From contig NW_022204507.1 in assembly GCF_008831285.2 (NCBI RefSeq), forward strand, positions 2,402,814 through 2,466,813: a stretch of 64,000 bases of DNA, given 5' to 3'. This document shows, in pieces, positions 33,516 to 45,753 of this stretch. A program made the position numbers and the translations under genes. Origin of the DNA: Nymphaea colorata. Its lineage: Eukaryota; Streptophyta; Magnoliopsida; Nymphaeales; Nymphaeaceae. Under the pieces are notes generated by a model. The model saw only the letters and a program-made list of their open reading frames with translations. It did not search any database and was not told the DNA's origin. Each line of letters begins with the position of its first letter. Position 1 is the first letter of the stretch.

Positions 33516-35400
33516 CATGCAGGGACTCTTTGTTGTGTTTAGTCAGTTAGCTGATGGTTGCAATATTTTAAGTTGGGATTCTGTGTGCAAGTGGGAGGAT
33601 TAGCATGGTCGAGCCTAATGGTCTGTCGTTTCTGCCTTCTACACGGTTAAATTACTGCTTTTTTAGTCTTTTCTACGTTTTCCACCCAACAGTAAAACAC
33701 ATGGTTCAACTTCTTCGTGTTGTACATGTATCTTTGAGACTATGAGTGCAGTTTACTCTAGAGGGGGAACTGCGAAATTGTTGGAATACATAATAATGAA
33801 CTTAGCTTCACAAGGACATAATCATTCATTTTCAAAAGAAAAAAAAAAAGAAAAAGAAAACCTTGTTAGGATCATCCACATGTCCATTACCTTGGTTTAC
33901 GAAAAACTAGTTAGGAAGCTTACAGAATAATCTTATTGGAGTGATCTTCAGTGGCTGTTTCTGCAAACATCTTGAGATATTTCTCACATTGATAACCTTC
34001 CGTTACACGTCCCTTACAGCTGCTTCCGTTTATACATTGAATGACGCTTTGAAATTAAATCACGGCTGCCAGCACGAAAGTCGTTCGTACGCTGCAGATC
34101 TCGAAAAAGAACCTTATTTTACAGTGCGGGAGATGCCACAGTTGCAATTTTCGTTTGTGGGTAGTAGAAATTCAATAATGTTTTAGCTAAATGAGGACAA
34201 TTTTCAGGTACGATTTGACTAATTGTTTGATACAAGTTAGGATTTCTAACTAAAATATTCACTAATGATTGTGCGCGACGAATATTAAATGAGATTATGA
34301 TTGGAGAGCATGTGGGATATCAGCGTGATGTGAGGAACAAAATTTTTTATTTGGGGGTACTCGGAAGATAGGGTTAATTTGGGGAATAAATTTTAAGTGG
34401 AGTTGTTTACTTCCGGAGGTCAAGATCTCAGTTTTTCACTTTCTTTACCTTTAAAGCTGAGGTTAAGCATGTGCAATCAATCATAGAATCTAATAAAATA
34501 AGAAATCTAATAAGATCTAAGGACATCATATGGGACCGAATATTTTTGAATGCTTCTAAGTTTCTAACTGACAAAGGTACTGATTTAACTAAGAAGGCAT
34601 ATATTCTGTTTAGGAGTGCGCAGCATCATCAACCATGATGAGTTCATCTTTAGATTGGAAGGGAGGAATTTGGCATTTAAAAAAAAAGGGGATTTATGAT
34701 CTCCTTAAACGTGGAGCCAGATGGCTAGCACTATTTCAACTGTCTTAGCTAGAATATTCCTAATTCAGCAATGAAAAGCTTTCATCATTTCCATAAGATT
34801 ATATATTTTCACTGATGCTTATAATTAATTTCTTTCATAGAAGTCAATTCACTATTCTTGGAAAATGTAATTTCTTTTTCTTTATTTAGTGAAACATATG
34901 ATAAGGTTCGGCTACTCTACAAAACATGGCTTTGGTTAGAGCACAGATAGATCAAGCTTTACGATAAGGTGACAGCATGGAATGTTTCGTTTTATATCCT
35001 AACTATGACCAATGTTGAAGACTTAAATCATATTCAATGTACCAGGAATTTGCAAAAACGTTATGGATGGTATATATCCCCTACTTAAACTCGAATAGTT
35101 TACGAATATTGAGATTATATTTCTGGAAACATTTAAACCTTATGACAGGCCAGCTTGCAAATTAGTTGCAAAGTTTGATTTTTTTTTTTTTTTTCATTCA
35201 TTTCTTGCCGAATGAAGACTAATGAAGGGAGCTTTGATTCTCCAAGCACCAACTACTGTGTTGTGACACACACACACATATATATATATATCAGCATGCA
35301 CATGAATACATTGGATGGACTTGGTGAGAGGCTGACAAAGGATCCACCTTACATATATATGTGATAAAATGTCTGATTACCTTTTTCTCCTTGTTTTTCT
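33516..35400. other. AT-rich intergenic DNA upstream of the SAUR gene
   Basis: No coding frame or repeat of note apart from short A-runs and a (CA)n/(TA)n stretch near 35268-35291. It probably contains the rest of the SAUR promoter at its left edge. Confidence 0.5.
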
Positions 35401-35408
35401 TTCAACCA

Positions 35409-35532
35409 CCGATTTAAAAAAGATCAAAAGCTGAGGTTATTCATTATTCATCTACATTTAATTGTCTGTATATATCCATCTACCATTTAACTGTCTATAT
35501 ATATATATATATAGATATATGTATATATACAC

Positions 35533-35587
<55 letters not shown>

Positions 35588-35684
35588 GATTTTAAAAAGA
35601 TCAAAAGCTGAGGTTATTCAATATTCATCTACATTTAATTGTCTGTATATATCCATCTACCATTTAACTGTCTATATATATATG
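35409..35684 (+). repeat. 177-bp tandem duplication containing AT microsatellites
   Basis: The segment from CCGATTTAAAAAAGATCAAAAGCTGAGG (35409) to the TA run recurs from 35586 to about 35684 with very few changes. The long AT repeats (about 35496-35585) fill the end of the first unit. Confidence 0.9.
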
Positions 35685-35689
35685 CCACA

Positions 35690-37300
35690 AGCAGTTAGGA
35701 AGTCATCAGTAATTCAGAGTTAGGGTTTCACGTGTACAAAGCAAATGAATGACTTGAGACATAACAAATTATTGGTGTAATATTGGAAATTTCTTGAACA
35801 CTTAATTCCTTGATTTCATCCAATTTCTAGATCCATTTTTCATCTATAAAACATTTCTTCATTTATTAATTTTATGGACCTCATATTAGTTCGACATGTA
35901 AAATTTGTTAGTTTTGGATTTATGGATGCCTTAATTTGTTGAGATCCTGAATTATTGTAAACAATTTCAAAAAGAGATGAAAACAGTGACCCTTGAAATT
36001 TAGTTTTAAGGCTAGCATCTACATTATAGAATTTTATAAACTCAAAGACACATGGCATGGTTGCTCAACTGGAAATTTTCTAACTATTTTTGGAAAACAG
36101 TACATTAGTACGTAAGTTTTTTTTCTGAAATTTTAAATCAATGAAGTTCAAGTTGCAAACTTTTGGAATAACAAATAATTGCGCTGTATAAAACTACAGA
36201 AATTATTAAAATATACATAAATGTTTTCCTGCATGCCAAATCAATGTGCTTATGCATGCCATTGAGTTTGTCCGAACTTGCATATCACCATGACATAGGC
36301 TAATTAGATACACGAGCACAGAAAGCTTCCAATTCACGTATCTTTATTCCATTTGCAGCAGCAACGAAGGCTTCAATACCGCTGATATCATAGTCATGCA
36401 TGTGTGACAGTGCGATGCTCAGCTTGAATTCATAGTCATGCATGTGTGACAGTTCGATGCTCAGTTTGATTTAGCTGGATAAGTGACGAACTGCTGGATC
36501 TCTTGCAGCACTCACTGGCATCACATGTTCTTCATGTCCTTTTCTACATTTAGCTAATGAAAGTTGGCTTGCAAATTGCACATATACATGAATATGGAGC
36601 TCCACTTGATCAAGCACCTGGAATACTCATTATTTGTACAGCAGGCATGAAGACTTTATCTTAGTATCTGTTGCGGCACATAAAAAATGAAAAAGAAAAG
36701 TCCAGAATGAGTGGAGAAAACAACGATGATGCTCAAAGGAGGATTGTAACCTAGATACAGCAAAAAGTAAAAAGTATTTTAAAGATCCATATATAAGCCC
36801 AATCTAGCAGCGGGAAAACACAGATGATTTTTTTGAAAAGTATGTATGCATACATTTTTCTAATGATAAAATAGTGCTCTTTAGCAGATTGTGATTCAAC
36901 TCAGCTTGAAGCATTATATGACTCCCTAGCCATGTGCATGGAGCTTTTCATAATGGCATGTTCAACAAAGTTACGATCTCAAAGTAACTGGAAGCATATG
37001 CAGCCATTGCTTTGTACAAGTAGTTCACACAAAGACCATAATCAAGTTAAGGAAGACAGAACATTTTCTCTCCCTCTCGTGTGTGCGTGTGTGTGTGTGC
37101 ACACTCTTTTGTGTTCATTGCAATTATTAGTGAATGAGGATGATGGACGTCTATAATTGCACGTTTGATGCATGGTGAGCACCATATGAGGAATTAAATA
37201 AATTGTTGCCCAATCATTTTGGCAGCAATAACAGGTACTAATTTCCGCAAGCCCAGCTTCATTATGGCCTCAAATGGGGCAGTAAAATCCAGTCAAAAAC
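35690..37300. other. noncoding DNA, no gene recognised
   Basis: AT-rich. It contains the 42-bp repeat listed separately and a short GT repeat near 37080-37100. No frame is convincing. Confidence 0.45.
36389..36472 (+). repeat. 42-bp direct tandem repeat, two copies
   Basis: CATAGTCATGCATGTGTGACAG starts at 36389 and again at 36431. The two 42-bp units differ at only a few positions. Confidence 0.9.
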
Positions 37301-37449
37301 AGCCAGCAGCATCTTGCCCACAACCTCAAACCTGCCTTGGCATCCACGCAACATTACATGTTGTTTCTTTTATCACAAGGGACCTTAATCCCATGCCAAT
37401 ATTGCCACATAATAGGCCGATTCAGTCCTTAAAAGGGCCAAAACTTGAG

Positions 37450-37645
37450 ATGAATTGGGCATTAAAAAAAACAAATCTAGAAGAAGATTGAAGAATTAAG
37501 ATTTCGGAAGAAAGAAAGAGTGAATTGGGCATTAAAAAAAGACACTCTTCCTTACGAATTCTGCTATTTAAACACTCAAGTCACTCTTGCTTAGTTCTGA
37601 AATCTTGATTCTTGAATCTTTTTCTTGATTTGTGCTTTTCATACA
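37450..37645 (+). repeat. copia-type LTR fragment with primer-binding site
   Basis: TGGTATCAAAGCC at 37646-37658 looks like an initiator tRNA-Met primer site with one change. The preceding sequence ends in CATACA, with a TATTTAAA box near 37565 and TTCTTGATT-rich sequence between, as in a copia 5' LTR. A 70-bp-spaced direct repeat (GAATTGGGCATTAAAAAAA at 37452 and 37522) lies near its left side. The left LTR end is not defined, and no gag follows. Confidence 0.4.
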
Positions 37646-37659
37646 TGGTATCAAAGCCA

Positions 37660-40600
37660 GGGTGGCTTCGAATTCTTCTGTGCTTGGTTCAAATTCTTTA
37701 TCAGAGTTTAGAATTTTTGGAATCTGTACTATTTGCACAACTCAGGAAATCTAGGGATTGTGTTAGGGAGTGTCTGATTGGTCTGGAATTTTAAATTCCA
37801 GAATCAAAAGCCTACTAATTGAAAATGGAATTGGAATGAAGTCCATCCAATTCTAATTTCCACCTGCATTTGATAACTTAGAATCTTCATTTCAGAATTG
37901 AAAATTCTTTGTTGGAATGGAGAGACTGTTGGATTCAAATAAACTTTTGCAGCTTTCTAACTTGAAGCACAACTCCATCGCAATTTACAAATCCAACAAA
38001 AAGCAGCTGGGATAAAAACAAAGAGCATATTTGAGAAACAATTAAATAAATCTATGTGAGATGCATCCGTTTAAGATAGGAACGTGAGATGCCCATGTTT
38101 ACTATTTTTGAACATGGGAAAGTGTTGATTTACTCAGTAACCACCTTTGAGAAGAACAGCAAGCTGGTTTGCTTCTTCTCTGAACATGGTCTCCTGCAAC
38201 TAACAGAAAGGAGCTTGGTTTCTCCTCCACCTTCATGATTTCTATGATAAATCCACTGTTAGCAATCAGCTCATAATGGAGAAAGTTATAAAGGACAAGA
38301 AGAAAATTCTAGCTGTAACAAAGAGCTGGTGTCAGCTTTGAAAAAAGAACTGAAAATTCTTTCTTCTGACGGATGAGAATTTTCTTTTTTGCTTGGCCAA
38401 GGAAAAGAAAAGAACAGCCACTTTCCATTGTTGGCGTTAAAGAAAAAAGAACTGATTATTTGAATTCATAGTGTGTATAGAGAAAGAGCTTTGGACCTAC
38501 TGTTAAAACAAGTAACCCTTCAATCACTTGATGAGCAAGGCATGGCTTAACATGTGATGTACATGAAATGCCAGACAACACTATGTTAATTTTGTGTGAG
38601 TGCTTCAGATTTGAACTTATCTCCAAAGAATCATGCTAATATCAAAACTGCTTTGTATCAGCTGGATAGAAAAGACCAATAATCGCAACTTGACAATTAG
38701 AAAGCAAGAACTTTCCTTTCTCTTCCAGAATGAAAAAGCAAAACTTTCATCCATCCTATCAACTCATATGATTTAGGAGACATTTAATCGTACCAAGGAA
38801 AAAGCCACAAACTAAATTAAGCTTAAACTAGAGAGATACATCTACATATTCAGCAGGACAAGGACATCTGTTACTTCACTTGAAAAGCAAGCATCCTGCA
38901 GGTTCAGGCCCATATGCTAACTATGGATGAATACAAATTTTAAGTTTCCCACCTATTAAAAAACATGAAATAGTTTTTTACACTCTATGAAAATTGGGCT
39001 GGTAGAATTATGAAAGCATTTTAACATAAAATTCTTAAGACAAGAACCATGTTCTAAAAAGCATACCAATGTGGATCGATGGTACACCATCACCACATAA
39101 AATTCCCTGATCTAATCCAGGAATAACATGCATGCAAATGAAGTTAGAAGGATGAAAAGAGACATAACAGCTCAACTATAGCATGTTCTTATTCAAGTCA
39201 GAAGAATGAAAAGATTCCCCAAATTGAGACACATCAATTTGCCAATCAGCCTGACGTTTTACATATTTTTGTATTTTGTTAGGATTTTAGCTATCTTAAT
39301 TAGCTCACCATCAAGATCTGCTAAATAGCTGCAGTTCTTCATCCATCATAAACATTAAAAGGTAGTCAAAATGTGTTTTAGTGTGAATGATAGAAACAAA
39401 AAAAGAAATGGTCAACCTCCTAATATAGTTCATGTGTTTTCCTTTCATATGATTTTCTCCATCATAACAACCATCACCAAATGCACCAAATTAAAGTGTG
39501 AACATAATAATCATCGAATATCTTATAGCAGTTCCATCTATACAATTATAACCATGTTCCAAAACTATGGCATTAAGGCCATCCATGCAATCACAACCCT
39601 ATTCACAAACATCCATACCTAATGGAGCTGTAAACCAACATTCACTTTGTATACCATAGAATTATGTCTATAAGGAGCTGCAAAAGGGCTGCATTACAGG
39701 CGAAAATTGTTGCACCACACAACCCTAGAACCCTCTTTTGGCGTGAGGGTTTCGCCACAATCTCCTGCCAATATATTCCGCTCTCGCGAACCGTGAACCA
39801 CTGTTCATTTCCGGTGTCGGAATACCTTAAGGCTCGATGCATTTTCCGGCAATCATCTATTTATCTGGCTCTAGCAGCGTTGGGTTCGACGACGTGTTTT
39901 CCAGCGGACCACTCACTATTTGGTACCTTTTTCGATGGCATCGGGTTTTCCAGTGGTCGACCCCCCTTTTGGTTCCTCTTCTGACAACATTTGGTTTTTT
40001 AGCATCAACCCTGTCCTCAAACACTCACTCTCGCTGAAATCAAATTTTCTCACGTCTACAAGGCCACATTTGGTTGGAGCTTTCGCTAATTTGTCATTCT
40101 TCTCTACAACTCACTGAGCAAGTTCAGCAGTTTTCTGTTTATAAGAAGATTCCAGTGCTGATAGAATCAACTTGCGGCACACTGAACCCCTTCACAAAGT
40201 AGTGCCTCAAGCTTTGTTAGAGCTCCCACTACTGTTACTCCTCATCCTCTGCTAACATTGCTGGACTGATGCCCATCAAGTGAATCCTCCACTTCTTCCT
40301 ACGTAGGCCTACCTGGTTCCTCCTGAAGTCACTTCTACAATCAGATACAAATCCTGCCTCCTTCCATTGGCATTTAGGGTTTAACTTTTGGGTTTCGTAA
40401 TAGATATATGCTTCATGTCTTGTTGTTTCCCTCCTTGTAGAACTTCTTTCTACCTAATGAAGGAAATCAATAATAACTGCCTTCCAGAGAACGAAACAAT
40501 TCTTCTATGAACTCCCTTTAACAAGTATATGAAAATCATTCCTATATGTCAGTGTTCTTGATCTGTCACTCTTAAACTTGGATACATTTACCGGTGATCT

Positions 40601-42260
40601 ATAGAAAAATTGAACTCCCAACTATTTCGAGCACATTGTCTATCTGAAAATTCCCAAAACTGGCTATTGTCAGATGATCTTAAGACGACTCCATGGTTTA
40701 TAGAGAGAAAGAGATATGTCACTTTCGCTCATTGACCTATTTACCTTTCATGTAACATGGACATTCATGATTATTCCTTGGAGGCGATGAAGTTGTCCAA
40801 ACCTATTAAAATCATTATTAAGATAAGCTAATAAGAATGAAATAAGAAACTAGAATTGAGATAAGGCAGCCTTTGTCGCCTTTGGAGAGGTTGAGAAACA
40901 AGGATCCCCCATTTTGACATTTTCCTTTGGGAAAAATTAGAGTGGGAGAGGAAGAACTCCTTGGGGACTAGGAGCTTTTACATCTTGGCATGTGGAATGA
41001 GGAGAGAAAGATGACTGGACTGGCAAGACTTTGTGTAGCAGTCAAGAAACCAAAGCAGATTTTAGCAGCGGCCACTGTTTTTGTTGCAGATGTTACTCTT
41101 CTACTGCAGCTATAGTTTGACATCTCTACAGTTGCAACTGCTTCGTTGCTGCTGCTAGTGTCGCTAAACTCTATCAATTAGTTGTTGTTCCTATAATTCA
41201 TTCTTAAAGTATGCATGTCAATTGAATCCATGGTCAGTGAAGGGATGAGAAAAAATCTCATTGCATAGCAAATTGTTTTGTTTAAGAGAAGAATCTGTAA
41301 ATATGTTTAAGATAACTCTATTGTTTATTGGTTGATTATAGGAAAGCTACTCATTTCCCATGTTCATTTGTCATAAGGCATAGGCGTTCAAGTCTTCTGT
41401 AGATGAATCTTTCATATTTCTGTAAGATCTGTTCTTAGATTTTAAGTTCCTCAATCTTTTTTTTTTCTCTCTATGTTTCCTGCCTTTGTCATTTTTCGGC
41501 TCTTATTTGGGCAGTAGTGTGTTAGCTGGCTTGCTTAATGGGTACTGTGCTGACCAGCTTTGAAGAAGGCTCATTCTGTTCATCTTGCTTCTCAGCCCTA
41601 CATACTAAGGTTCCATCTTGCGTCTTCTTCTGAATGTGCATCGTTCTTGCATCTCATTTCCCGTGACAAATTTGTTCATTTAGTTTGTTTCTTTTTATTT
41701 CAGTTATTTGCTTCCTCTACCTTCTAAATATTAAGAATATCTATATTTTCTTGCCAAATGTGTTTGACTGTCATTCCCAAACGCTTGCAGTTCCTAATAG
41801 CTAGCAAGATCACAATCCCTGAAGATCAATGGATCAGACACTTAAAGTAGAAGATCAAAGGTTAGTGTATGGGCAGTTCGTGTCTACTTTTTGGGTAGTT
41901 TGCGTCTACTTTTAATTTTATCAAATTTCTCATTTTTATTTTATTTTATAGGAGCAAAGTGTGCAAATAAAATTAACTGTGCAATGCAAAACTTTCCTCA
42001 TACAATGACACGAAGAGTTTTGCTCGATTTCTGCAGAAAAAGTAGTTGTGTAGAATCCTAAGGGGGAACCGAAGCCTTCACGTGCTAAGGTATTCATGTG
42101 GACACGTAGATGTGGTACTCAAAGATCCAGCAACGAGCGAAACAATTGTAAGTTGTAAGCCGTAAGCCATCAACGAGTTAAACAATTGTAAATTGTAAGC
42201 GAAACAACTGCAAGTTGTAAGCTGTCTTGCAATGCATTTTGTAAAATAAAATTTGACTGT
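37660..42260. other. long noncoding stretch
   Basis: No recognisable gene. Near 37770-37930 a segment begins GTGTCTGATTGGTCTGGAATTTT and may be a MITE end. Segment 39660-40130 is less AT-rich, with overlapping frames on both strands and no known domain. At 42130-42235 there is a cluster of imperfect GCGAAACAA(T/C)TG(T/C)AAGTTGTAAGC repeats. Confidence 0.45.
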
Positions 42261-42269
42261 GTGACGGTG

Positions 42270-42770
42270 TTTAAGCCATCCGATCGATCGGACGACTATT
42301 ATTTTTTTTTTTTTGAAAAACATCAGGCGGTCTCACCGACCCCTTACATTTCGACGGAGAAGAGGAAAGATTGGCGGCCTTCTCCACCTCTCTTCTCCCT
42401 TCGCCCACCGTCCGCTCATTCTAGTTGCCGTCCAGTCCAGCCTCTACAGGCCGCCCGCCGTCTCCCACCCCCCTCCCCCTCCCCAAAATCTGGCCTAATT
42501 TTGTCTGACCTCATGAGGCCGACCCGCGCAAATCACACTGCCTGTTGTCTGCCCTGCTCAGGCCGCCCACTGTCTGCCCACCGTCTGTTAGCCTCAGGCC
42601 ATCCGCCTATCGTCCTGCATAACCCATGGTAAGCCCCTCTCCCATGCATTATGTTTTTTCCCTTTCGCTCTACAACCCTCTTTCACACCCACCCAACTGT
42701 GAACTTCTCATCTTCTATAGGTTGTCAGATGACGTCCCCGTCGCCGACCACCATTGCTGCTGAAAGATCA
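42270..42770. other. C-rich stretch of unknown origin
   Basis: The segment is clearly richer in C and G than its surroundings, with CCGCCC and CACCGTC motifs. Frames here (for example 42261-42632) are low-complexity. It might be the leader of a retroelement or a captured 5' UTR; I see no domain. Confidence 0.35.
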
Positions 42771-42859
42771 GCAAAATATTTCATTTCGACATTTTTTTAA
42801 TAAACATATTGTGTTTCTCACATCTCTAGTTTCCAAGTCCAAACCATAAAAGTTTGATG

Positions 42860-44532
42860 AGGGCATCAATCAGAAAGAACAGCAGGAGGCCATGAAAGCA
42901 GAAATTCGACCCCTACAAGAAAACAAGACTTGAACTATAGCAACACTCTCTAAAAGGATGAAGCCAATTGGGCTCAAATGGGCGTACAACATAAAATATA
43001 AATATGATGAATCCATAGAATGCTACGAGGCCTAATCTACTAAAGGCTAGTCATAACAAGAGGGACTTGTTTACAATGAAACCTTGAAACCTTTGCTCCT
43101 CTTGCAAAAATGGTAACAACTCATACTATCATTGCAATTGTTGTTAATTGAAATTGGATATTGTGCCAAATGGATGTGAACAATGCTTTCTTACTTAAAG
43201 ATGTACAAGAAGAGCTATACATGCAAGTATCACAAAGGTATGTCTAATGAGGGGAGAATCAAGTGTGCAAGTTACAAAATTTGCTTTATGGATTGAAGCA
43301 GTTTCCTTGGAAGCCGGTTCCACAAGGTGTCATATGCCTTGAAGAATTCAGCGATATTCAATCCAAACCTAATCATCCTTTATCTACATAGAAACAAGGA
43401 ACTATATTTCTTGTGGTTTTAGTATACATTGACGATTTAATTATTGCTGGGAGTGTAGACGATATCATTACAAAAGTCAAAGAGTTTTTATGCCAAAAGT
43501 TTCTCATAAAAGATTTAGGCAAGCCAAAGTACCTTTTGGAGATCGAACTTAACTTGCATGGTCAATCAATAGCATCTACTTATCACAACAAAAATATGTG
43601 TTGGATATTATACAAGAATAAGACCTTTTACGAGCAAATCCAGTAGACCTTCCAATAGGGTGACAACATGAATTGGCTGCAAATCAAGGAGAACTTGTTA
43701 AAAACTCTACATATTATTGATGGCTGATCACAACAAAAATGTGTGTTGAATATTATACAAGAATAAGGCCTTTTACGAGCAAATCCAGTATACCTTCCAA
43801 TAGGGCTACAACATGAATCGGATGCAAATCAGGGTGCACTTGTTAAAAACCCTACATATTATTGATGGCTTGTTGAGAGGTTGATTTACCTTAATATCAC
43901 TCTACCTAATATACATTTGTGGTGCATGTTTTAAGTCACTTCATGCAGCAACCACATCTTCAAGATCTTCAAACTACATTCTAGGTTGTTCACTATCTCA
44001 AACTTAGACCTGAACTAGGAATTATGATGACTAAACAAAACAACCTATATCTAAGTGTGTTTTATGACTCAGATTGGACAGCAAGCTAGCAAATGCGACG
44101 TTCAGTAACTGGATATCGTGTGTCCTTCGTTTCGGTCCTGGTCTTATGGAAGAGAATGAAATAACAAATTGTGTCCTAGTCCTCCACTGAAGCTGAATAT
44201 CAATCAATGGCAACATCATGTGTGAACTAACTTGGTTGAAAAATTTGTTGCTCGATCTACAAGTGAATCAGCCTCTTCCAGTCATGGTCTACTGTGATAA
44301 TCGGACAATATTACATGTTATTGCAAATCCAATTTTCCATAAGCACACAAAACATATTGAATTGGATTGTCATGTTGTTCAGGAAATCTATTACAAGGCA
44401 TAATTCAAATGTGTTATATTAGAAGTAAAGCCCAATTGGCCGATGTTCACTAAAGTGTTAAGAAGAAAAGCATTCATCACCTATTAAGCAAACTAAGCAT
44501 CAATGACCTCCACACTCCAGTTTGAGGGGGAG
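42860..44532 (+). pseudogene. copia RT-RNase H remnant
   Basis: The plus strand reads through a broken copia reverse transcriptase: a QEAMKAEI-like start (about 42890), a LKWAYNIKYKYDESIE part, MDVNNAFL near 43170, and VYIDDLIIAG (43419-43448) at the catalytic site. RNase H pieces follow, with STEAEYQSMA-like sequence near 44180 in a shifted frame, then VYCDNRTILHVIANPIFHKH (44290-44349). Stops and indels occur throughout, and a 153-bp duplication lies inside (43577-43880). It ends in a purine tract (TTTGAGGGGGAG, 44521-44532). No gag, protease or integrase is seen upstream. Confidence 0.88.
43577..43880 (+). repeat. tandem duplication of about 153 bp inside the copia remnant
   Basis: The segment from CACAACAAAAATATGTGTTGGA (43577) to ATTATTGATGGCT (43721) recurs from about 43730 to 43870 with roughly ten changes. 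The duplication breaks the polyprotein frame and must postdate loss of function, or have caused it. Confidence 0.85.
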
Positions 44533-44870
44533 TGTCAAAAGTATTAATGAAAATGGTGTAGCATTGTAATCCAACCGTTGGGACCTTCTCATGCTCGTGA
44601 ATGTCAATGGTGTGAACAGCCTTAGTTTCTATATACTTGCACAATTCCTCCATACATACATAAGACATTCCTCAGCAAGGAAACTTTTGGTTATTGGAAA
44701 GTGCATCATCCACCTTTACAAACTTTTTGTAATTGACTGTTGTAAACTATGTTAACATTGTCTCTTTGTACATATTTTGTACTTACTTTAGAAAATTAAT
44801 CAAGAAATGGAGGAACTAATTCTCACTTGTGATATTCCTTGGTTATATTTCTCAGTGCTCAACTTGTATC
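44533..44870 (+). repeat. 3' LTR of the copia remnant (right end uncertain)
   Basis: TGTCAAAAGT directly follows the purine tract. The LTR should end in CA; the best guess is near 44860-44870, because purine-synthesis pseudogene sequence begins close to 44882. No second LTR copy is in the window to fix the boundary. Confidence 0.6.
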
Positions 44871-44881
44871 AATGTCATACC

Positions 44882-45300
44882 TAAAGAGCATAGTATGGGA
44901 CTTGTTCATCATAAGGTAAATCCATCCTTTGATTGATTTCCTCCAATAAATCTTTCCCTCTCTCAATGATGGCCACCTCTGCAACTTCATCAACCACAGC
45001 CTTAGTCTTGAATGAGGCCACCTTCCTTGGGTATATACATTCAGTCATTCTATCATGCAGTATAGAAGCAATCTCCCTAACTTAATCTTCTCCTAGCCCA
45101 TTCAGTCCATCCTTGAGGTAAAGCTAATATGCTCAAGAATTCTCAATTTGCTCCACCTCCATCAAATTGCTAGACTTATGTTGGAGGATAAACATGGTCC
45201 TATCTCAATGAACACAGTAGATCCATTACCAATCTCTTGATGAAAGAAGCTTTCATCCTGTAATCTCAGGCTTGGAAGTTTTCCTAGGCAGGCATTTGAG
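44882..45300 (-). pseudogene. fragment of phosphoribosylformylglycinamidine (FGAM) synthase
   Basis: FGAM synthase uses glutamine and ATP to convert FGAR to FGAM in de novo purine synthesis, in plastids and mitochondria in plants. The minus strand encodes LHDRMTECIYPRK, AVVDEVAEVAIIERGKDLLE and MDLPYDEQVPYY, which match in order the N-terminal part of plant FGAM synthase as I know it. Before it, VFIEIGPCLS and QIENS*AY*LYLK fit the expected GPRLS and ERSRRYLLY positions. At least three stops (two in the ERSRRYLLY region, one before VREIASILHD) and frame changes disable it. Only about 130 of some 1,400 residues remain, and the piece abuts the copia LTR. Confidence 0.8.
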
Positions 45301-45530
45301 TATGCTGAACTTCTCATCAAACAGAAGATTTCAAACCAACATTGAAGCATTGATCTGTCTTGCATCTTCAGGCTAATCACATCATCAAAATAAACAATCA
45401 ATAACCATAATTACTAACAAAAATATATAATGAGGAGTATGTTTCCTATAACAATATATGATCAACAGTATATTTCCTATGCCAGTAAATCATCAACGAA
45501 ATATTTTGAGTGAAAATTTATTTCATATTG

Positions 45531-45534
<4 letters not shown>

Positions 45535-45600
<66 letters not shown>
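45535..45600. repeat. (AT)n microsatellite
   Basis: About 66 bp of uninterrupted AT/TA dinucleotides. Confidence 0.98.
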
Positions 45601-45604
<4 letters not shown>

Positions 45605-45729
45605 ACAATAAAATTTTAAGCAAAGAAAAAACATCAATTACTAACTAAAAAGAACAAAAATATATTAAAGAAATATAAAATGCCATGTCCCATATCCACA
45701 CCCATGTCCAGTCAAGTCGACATGGTGAT

Positions 45730-45753
45730 ACACACACACACACACACACACAC
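45730..45753. repeat. (CA)n microsatellite
   Basis: About 12 CA units. Confidence 0.95.

Noticed and set aside
35400-35690. Possible tandem-repeat CRISPR-like array
   Set aside because: Only two long units with AT microsatellite filling, in a plant nuclear genome; no short regularly spaced repeats with unique spacers.
37646-37790. Possible gag start after the TGGTATCAAAGCC site
   Set aside because: The frame at 37612-37794 has no gag features and the sequence soon changes to a different repeat.
42261-42632. 123-residue Pro/Arg-rich frame
   Set aside because: C-rich low-complexity sequence with no homologous domain; probably untranslated repeat DNA.
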